Shown here: positions 23,797-28,126 of the stretch, piece by piece | Numbering within the stretch: position 1 is the first letter of the stretch | How the letters are laid out: every line of letters starts with the position of its first letter | Source of the DNA: Flavobacteriales bacterium | GTDB taxonomy: Bacteria; Bacteroidota; Bacteroidia; Flavobacteriales_D; Parvicellaceae | DNA length: 28,126 nucleotides | Reading direction: 5' to 3' | Assembly (NCBI GenBank): GCA_015488785.1 | Contig: WFNC01000101.1 | Location: 1 to 28,126 of the forward strand | Translations under genes and position numbers: made by a program | The notes under the pieces: generated by a model | What the model saw: the letters and a program-made list of their open reading frames with translations, nothing else | Database searches by the model: none | Told to the model about the DNA's origin: nothing

Positions 23797-24791
23797 TCTT
23801 TCCAACGTTTAATTTTTACTTGGTCTTTAACTAATTCCAAAGATGCGATTGCCATTTCCTTAGTCGTTTCCTCAAACTGAGTTTCTTCAGATGGGTGAAT
23901 TAGCGTTTTTAGCGACACCTCTATTATTTCGCTAATCAACTCCGTTGTATCTTTATACGCCAAATCGAGCATTGACTTTTCGATTACAGATGAAGTAATA
24001 TCTCCTATAGAATGCTCTAGTTTTTTAGAAATTTGCTTTCCTAATATCGGTACTTTTTCTAAATCAGATATTTCATCACTATTTTCTACGGCTTCTTTTA
24101 CAGCCGATGCAATGTATGCTCTTATTTCGTCTTTCTTATCGGCGTATATTGAGGCTGATGCATATTTAACCCGTTCAGCTGCCCAGCCTGCAATAACCTC
24201 CTTTTGCGGTAGAATCACTTCCGCTATTACTTTTTCGACCAAAGGACTACCTGCCCTCAATTCGTCTTGTGTTCCCGAAATAATGTTAACCGTTACTCGG
24301 TCGGCTATTTCTTCCACCATGATGTAGTAATATTTCATAGAAATTTTATAGGTCGAAGTTTCTCTAATGTCTATAACACCTTTCTTTTGCAGTCTAATAA
24401 CTAGTGTGAAAATTCTTATTAATCTCAAAAAACGAAACGCCTGCAAAGGAATACAACCAACTAAATCATACCAATAAAAAAAAGGGTAGAGGTACCATTT
24501 GTCTAATTTGTTTTCATAAACAGAATATGCCCAACGAGCCACAAATTCAGTTAAGAAAAGGGCAACAAAGAACATGTCGTAAAACATAAAGTCGGGATGG
24601 ATAACACTGTAATAATAATTGAAGAAACTACTATTAACGCTATAAACAAATGCTCTAAAAAACTTGGTGTAAAACGCCATGTCAAACCCCATCCAAAAAA
24701 GGTTGGTGATGATTAAGAGTATCATAAAAAAATCGACGAGATACCAAAATGCAGTTTTCTCGTCTTTAAGTTTGTTTAAATAAATTTTCAT
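23781..24791 (-). CDS. Membrane protein with voltage-sensor-like four-helix domain, no pore seen
   Basis: A 336-aa protein. The N-terminal 140 residues look like an ion-channel voltage sensor. S1 is at about 15-37. S2 is at about 68-90, with Glu82 and Arg86 in FLTEFVARW. S3 is at about 99-116, with Asp109 in FFYWYDLVG. S4 is at about 118-137, with Arg120, 123, 126 and 133 in the every-third-residue pattern FRFLRLIRIFTLVIRL. After S4 there is no S5, pore loop or S6. The remaining 200 residues are soluble, charged and probably helical (IAEVILPQKEVIAGWAAERV and others). It is likely to sit in the inner membrane with a cytoplasmic C-terminus. Similar proteins are often labelled ion transporter; the function is unclear. 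It lies 43 bases after the 508-aa gene and may share its transcript. Confidence 0.7.
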   Translation of the reverse strand: MKIYLNKLKDEKTAFWYLVDFFMILLIITNLFWMGFDMAFYTKFFRAFVYSVNSSFFNYYYSVIHPDFMFYDMFFVALFLTEFVARWAYSVYENKLDKWYLYPFFYWYDLVGCIPLQAFRFLRLIRIFTLVIRLQKKGVIDIRETSTYKISMKYYYIMVEEIADRVTVNIISGTQDELRAGSPLVEKVIAEVILPQKEVIAGWAAERVKYASASIYADKKDEIRAYIASAVKEAVENSDEISDLEKVPILGKQISKKLEHSIGDITSSVIEKSMLDLAYKDTTELISEIIEVSLKTLIHPSEETQFEETTKEMAIASLELVKDQVKIKRWKEKKEL

Positions 24792-24834
24792 AATAAAGAA
24801 ATAACAATATAGAATTATATTGCTTTATAATTGG

Positions 24835-26361
24835 TTAAAGAAATCCTTTTAATAAACTCCTGAATTTTAAAATTTCACCAGTTAAAATGATTAAAGAATG
24901 TTGGTTCTCGTTTACCATTTTAATGTTTCCTTTCAAATAGATTCTATTTCCTTCTAATTTATCGAAGTTTAGATTGATTGTGGAAACTGAAACGTCTGGA
25001 ATCATACTCATTCCCATACTTTGAAATGCATTTTTGGGAGGGTAGTTGTTGATTGATTTTGGTAAATGAAAACACATTCCAAAGGTTGTAAATTCAGGAA
25101 TAATAGCATCGAAATTTTGATTAGTACCGATATAGAGTAAATTATCTTTTATTTTTAAATAAATAGATTGATTTATAAATAATGGATTAGGAATCGTCCA
25201 ATAGTCCTTTGTTTGTGTCGATAATGAATCGTTTGCTAATTGGTTTAATAATTTTGCCTGATCTTTGATTTGAATTACGGTCATTATTTCAGGTATATTT
25301 AATTGAGGGCTTAACTCTACTGTATCTAAAGCTTGTATGGTTTCAAACGTATTAGGGTCAATTGTTTGATTGACTTGTGTAACAAAAACAGGAGCATCTT
25401 TGTAGCCTATAATACTAGAACAAAAACCGCCAACACAATAATCGAGTAAGTAATTTTGTGGTTTGGGAACGATGTTTTGTAATATGTTTTTTACGTATTT
25501 TGGTTTTGTAACTAAACTAATTTTACCAATTTCCTCTTTGTTTAATTGAATTGGTTGAGCCGAACTTTTTACAAAGAAATTAGTATCAATTAAATCGATC
25601 TGAGTTTTTATTTCGATATATTTATCTATGGCATTGAACGAGGTTGTAAAATCCGAAAAACTATCAAAAACTTTAAAAATAGAAGTGTATTTTTTAACGG
25701 CTTCATTTTGTTTGCTAATCCAAATTCCAATATGATTTTTTTCTTTTGCAAACGAATCAAAAAAGGCATTATTTTTAGCTAAAGACTGCTTGTTATCTCC
25801 AAATATAGCTTCAAATTGTTTTTTTGCAACAGCATCGCTAATCAAAACATCTTCATCTAATTGATGTAGGACAATAAAAATATCCTCAACATGAATAATT
25901 TTTATTTTCTTTTTTTCTATGGTAATAATTTCACCATTTTTGTAACTTTCAAACTCGCAAGACGAAGATGGAGTCGATAGAAAAGAAAGAAATTGTTCCG
26001 TGTTATAAACGTTTAATATAGTACCAATATTTTTTTTAAATTCAATTGAATCAATAAATGTATAAAGAATGACATCTTCCAATAGGTTTATACCATTCTC
26101 TTTTGTCTCTTTTCTTATTTTTTTTAAATCGATTTGTACATCGCAAACAGAATCTAAAATAGTTGGATTTCGTTTAAGAAGCTCAATAAAGTTTTGAGTA
26201 ATTTTTAAAGGAGATATAAAGGCGACACTATTAGCGTTTTTGGGAACGAGTAAATATTGGGTAGCGCTACGGTCTCTATTAATAAATAAATACCCCCCAA
26301 TAATAAGAACTATCATGGTTGTAATAGCTATAAAAGGGAGCGATTTTTTCAAAAAATTCAT
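24835..26361 (-). CDS. Membrane-anchored protein of unknown function, 508 aa
   Basis: I do not recognise the family with certainty. The N-terminus MNFLKKSLPFIAITTMIVLIIGGYLFIN is a single membrane anchor (about residues 8-28) with positive residues before it, so the remaining 480 residues should lie in the periplasm or outside. The body contains VPKNANSVAFISPLKI near the anchor, a style seen in Bacteroidota DUF3352/DUF4836-like proteins that begin with a VPxxAxxVxxI strand; this is a weak resemblance. The rest alternates beta-strand and amphipathic segments with few cysteines (VCDV, SSSCEFE, YCVGGFCSS). The gene ends 43 bases before the voltage-sensor-like gene on the same strand. Confidence 0.6.
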   Translation of the reverse strand: MNFLKKSLPFIAITTMIVLIIGGYLFINRDRSATQYLLVPKNANSVAFISPLKITQNFIELLKRNPTILDSVCDVQIDLKKIRKETKENGINLLEDVILYTFIDSIEFKKNIGTILNVYNTEQFLSFLSTPSSSCEFESYKNGEIITIEKKKIKIIHVEDIFIVLHQLDEDVLISDAVAKKQFEAIFGDNKQSLAKNNAFFDSFAKEKNHIGIWISKQNEAVKKYTSIFKVFDSFSDFTTSFNAIDKYIEIKTQIDLIDTNFFVKSSAQPIQLNKEEIGKISLVTKPKYVKNILQNIVPKPQNYLLDYCVGGFCSSIIGYKDAPVFVTQVNQTIDPNTFETIQALDTVELSPQLNIPEIMTVIQIKDQAKLLNQLANDSLSTQTKDYWTIPNPLFINQSIYLKIKDNLLYIGTNQNFDAIIPEFTTFGMCFHLPKSINNYPPKNAFQSMGMSMIPDVSVSTINLNFDKLEGNRIYLKGNIKMVNENQHSLIILTGEILKFRSLLKGFL

Positions 26362-26557
26362 AGTACAAAATTAAACTAAACGGTAAGTTCAAACCAAATT
26401 GCTAATCGGTTTGAGGATAAAGATAATTATTTTGTGCTTACGATACACAAATCAATTCAAATTTTGAATTTTTATTCTTAGCCTATGCTCAAACCTATTA
26501 GCTTTTATTTATTTTTAAGTTTATTAGTTGAGTTTCGTATGTTGTAATATTGAAATG

Positions 26558-27232
26558 TTACTGACTGGATTTTTTTATAATATAAAAAAAGTTTAACTTT
26601 AAGTAAGATACGTAATATTGTTTTTTTACATTATTGTTTATTTGGTAAATCCCAGTATCATAGATTATTTCATTATTATTGTCATTTCGAGAAGCTCCAT
26701 TTATACTAATGTCAACACCAAATCTTTTATCATTAGAGATATAGTGTTTGATTCCTATTCCTATTCCCAACTCATAGAAATTTCCTTTTGTTGTCGAATT
26801 AATAAAATCGGTATTTATTGTACTTGAGTCATTTTCATATTTTTTATACCACATACTATATTTACCTACCTTGGAATAAACGTTTAAGTAATATTTATTG
26901 TAATCGTAATCTAATAGTTTTAGTTTATAGTCTATGTATAGAAAAGTTCTTTTCTTAAATTGGTCGTAAAGTTCAAGTGGGTCTGGGTCATCTTTTTGGA
27001 ATCTCCATCTCCAATAACTTATGTCAATACCTAAACTATGTCGGTTTTTATAAATAATTTCAGTTCCTATAGTCCCTGTTCGAAAGTAAATATCTTCAAA
27101 GATAAAAAAGGACAAGGCTTTACCTCTAATTGAAATAGAGATATCTTCTTTAATACTTTCGCTTTGGGGATGAATGTTTATTGTAATCAATAAAATGAAA
27201 GCGAAAATTATATGTTTTATACAGTTCGTCAT
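26558..27232 (-). CDS. Secreted protein, possible outer-membrane beta-barrel, 224 aa
   Basis: MTNCIKHIIFAFILLITINIHPQ is a signal peptide. The mature part is rich in alternating aromatic/hydrophobic and polar residues (YLNVYSKVGKYSMWYKK, NFYELGIGIGIKHYISN) and ends with the strand YYVSYLKLNFFYIIKKSSQ, compatible with a small outer-membrane barrel. No enzyme motif is seen and the family is not recognised. It starts 11 bases after the hsdR stop on the same strand, so it could be transcribed with hsdR, but nothing in its sequence suggests a role in restriction. Confidence 0.55.
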   Translation of the reverse strand: MTNCIKHIIFAFILLITINIHPQSESIKEDISISIRGKALSFFIFEDIYFRTGTIGTEIIYKNRHSLGIDISYWRWRFQKDDPDPLELYDQFKKRTFLYIDYKLKLLDYDYNKYYLNVYSKVGKYSMWYKKYENDSSTINTDFINSTTKGNFYELGIGIGIKHYISNDKRFGVDISINGASRNDNNNEIIYDTGIYQINNNVKKQYYVSYLKLNFFYIIKKSSQ

Positions 27233-27243
27233 ATTTTCTATTC

Positions 27244-28126
27244 TTATGCACTGAGCATTCGCTTCATGGTATCAAAGAAAGCTTGATGAAACGTATCATC
27301 TTTTGCATATAATTTATACAAATCTAATTCATTTCTTCTTTGTTCTGTCATTACATCATCCAAGATTTTCTCTAATGCCAAATCTCTATTTTGTTCGTCT
27401 TTATTCTCTTCATATTTTATTTTGTAGTCTGGATGTGCTTTTATGTGTTTACTCAAACTAACAAATTTAACGCGTTGATCTTCTGGTGTTGCATCCCAAC
27501 CTTGAAACCATTTTTCATTAAATTTTGAAATAATTTCTTCTAAGGCATCAATTTCTTCTTCTCCTCCGTGTGCTCCTCTTGGATTAGGGTTTTGAGGATC
27601 TACTTCTGATTCAGAATCATCTAACCCTATGGTCTCATTCAATTTTATACGCTCCAAACCATAGGTTGATAAATCAACAGACTCCAACAACTCATCTAAT
27701 ACATCAACATCTGGATCCGTTATTATCAGTTTAGGAATTAAAAATTTAGCAAACCAATATAATTGTTCCCATGCCACAACTTCATACGGCATAATTGCTG
27801 CCATTTGACCATAAATTTTCACAAATTGTTTGGCTTTAATCTTAAAATCGGCTTTTTCATCATCTTCTAATCCTAATGAATTATTAAAACGTTCTGCAGC
27901 TTTATCAATAATTGGACTTAGCAATTGTGCATTAACATTGTTTAAATATTTATTGGTAAAATCTTCAACTTCACTCCATTCATAAACACCAACTTCATCT
28001 AATACGGCTTTTAATTCGTGTAAAACATTTACATCTGTGGCTTCACTCAATGTGGTAGCGGTATAAAATGGGTCAAAAGAATCTTTGATGTCTTCTATGG
28101 TATTAAAGAAATCCAACACAAAAATA
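27244..28126 (-). CDS. hsdR: Type I restriction endonuclease subunit R, C-terminal part (5' end outside window)
   Basis: The reading frame stays open through the right edge of the window, so the visible 293 residues are only the C-terminus of a protein that is normally around 1000 residues. The visible part starts IFVLDFFNTIEDIKDSFDPF with YTATTLSEATDVN, which matches the start of the helical C-terminal region after the helicase motor in HsdR. It ends with TPEDQRVKFVSLSKHIKAHP, QNRDLALEKILDDVMTEQRR and a final DLYKLYAKDDTFHQAFFDTM block, as in HsdR. This region docks the motor subunit to the methyltransferase core. The nuclease and helicase motifs, and the hsdM and hsdS genes, would lie beyond the window. 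Confidence 0.9.
   Translation of the reverse strand, partial: IFVLDFFNTIEDIKDSFDPFYTATTLSEATDVNVLHELKAVLDEVGVYEWSEVEDFTNKYLNNVNAQLLSPIIDKAAERFNNSLGLEDDEKADFKIKAKQFVKIYGQMAAIMPYEVVAWEQLYWFAKFLIPKLIITDPDVDVLDELLESVDLSTYGLERIKLNETIGLDDSESEVDPQNPNPRGAHGGEEEIDALEEIISKFNEKWFQGWDATPEDQRVKFVSLSKHIKAHPDYKIKYEENKDEQNRDLALEKILDDVMTEQRRNELDLYKLYAKDDTFHQAFFDTMKRMLSA

Noticed and set aside
26366..26373. TAATTTTG on the minus strand as promoter of the 508-aa gene
   Set aside because: Its start point would fall on the start codon itself and no -33 TTG lies at 19-20 bases; probably chance in AT-rich DNA.
1..28126. CRISPR array, prophage or complete insertion sequence
   Set aside because: No regularly spaced short repeats, phage genes or intact transposase were seen; only relics and one MITE-like element.

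Overview
The window comes from an AT-rich bacterium of the phylum Bacteroidota, most likely order Flavobacteriales. Three very large secreted proteins carry type IX secretion (T9SS) C-terminal sorting signals, two of type A and one of the CHU_C/type B kind. Housekeeping genes resemble that group (DUF349 repeats, the GYDIA-type GHMP kinase, a DUF2795 protein, an SAM-II riboswitch before metK). Several promoters match the Bacteroidota pattern TTG-N19/20-TAnnTTTG. Shine-Dalgarno sites are not prominent.

Layout. At 1-4159 a PKD/CUB/P-domain adhesin-like secreted protein, frameshifted inside its sorting domain, overlaps a GHMP kinase. A 226-bp MITE-like element follows (4173-4398), then a lone DUF58 gene and tRNA-Asp. 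From 5774 to 11430 a 1559-aa Asp-box propeller protein on the minus strand lies between transposase relics; a perfect 46-bp direct repeat flanks it. Next come two tandem identical tRNA-Val genes, a DUF349 protein and uracil-DNA glycosylase, all on the minus strand. A small lipoprotein gene and metK with its SAM-II riboswitch follow on the plus strand, then a 1643-aa T9SS cargo built of three long repeats.

At 21521-22864 there is an unusual small locus. A secreted protein with a possible caspase-like His/Cys pair has its start codon in the loop of a strong intrinsic terminator. A short convergent transcript, predicted just past its 3' end, finishes in a hairpin of almost the same sequence. Then come a two-gene unit (47-aa membrane protein and YbaB/EbfC), a DUF2795 gene, a voltage-sensor-like membrane protein without a visible pore, a membrane-anchored protein of unknown function, a possible outer-membrane barrel protein, and the 3' end of a type I restriction hsdR gene cut by the window edge.

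Most genes are ordinary chromosomal functions: SAM synthesis, uracil repair, isoprenoid precursors and nucleoid binding. The accessory character lies in the T9SS cargo genes, the mobile-element debris around 4.2, 6 and 11 kb, and the R-M gene at the right edge. No complete mobile element, CRISPR array or obvious defence island is present.
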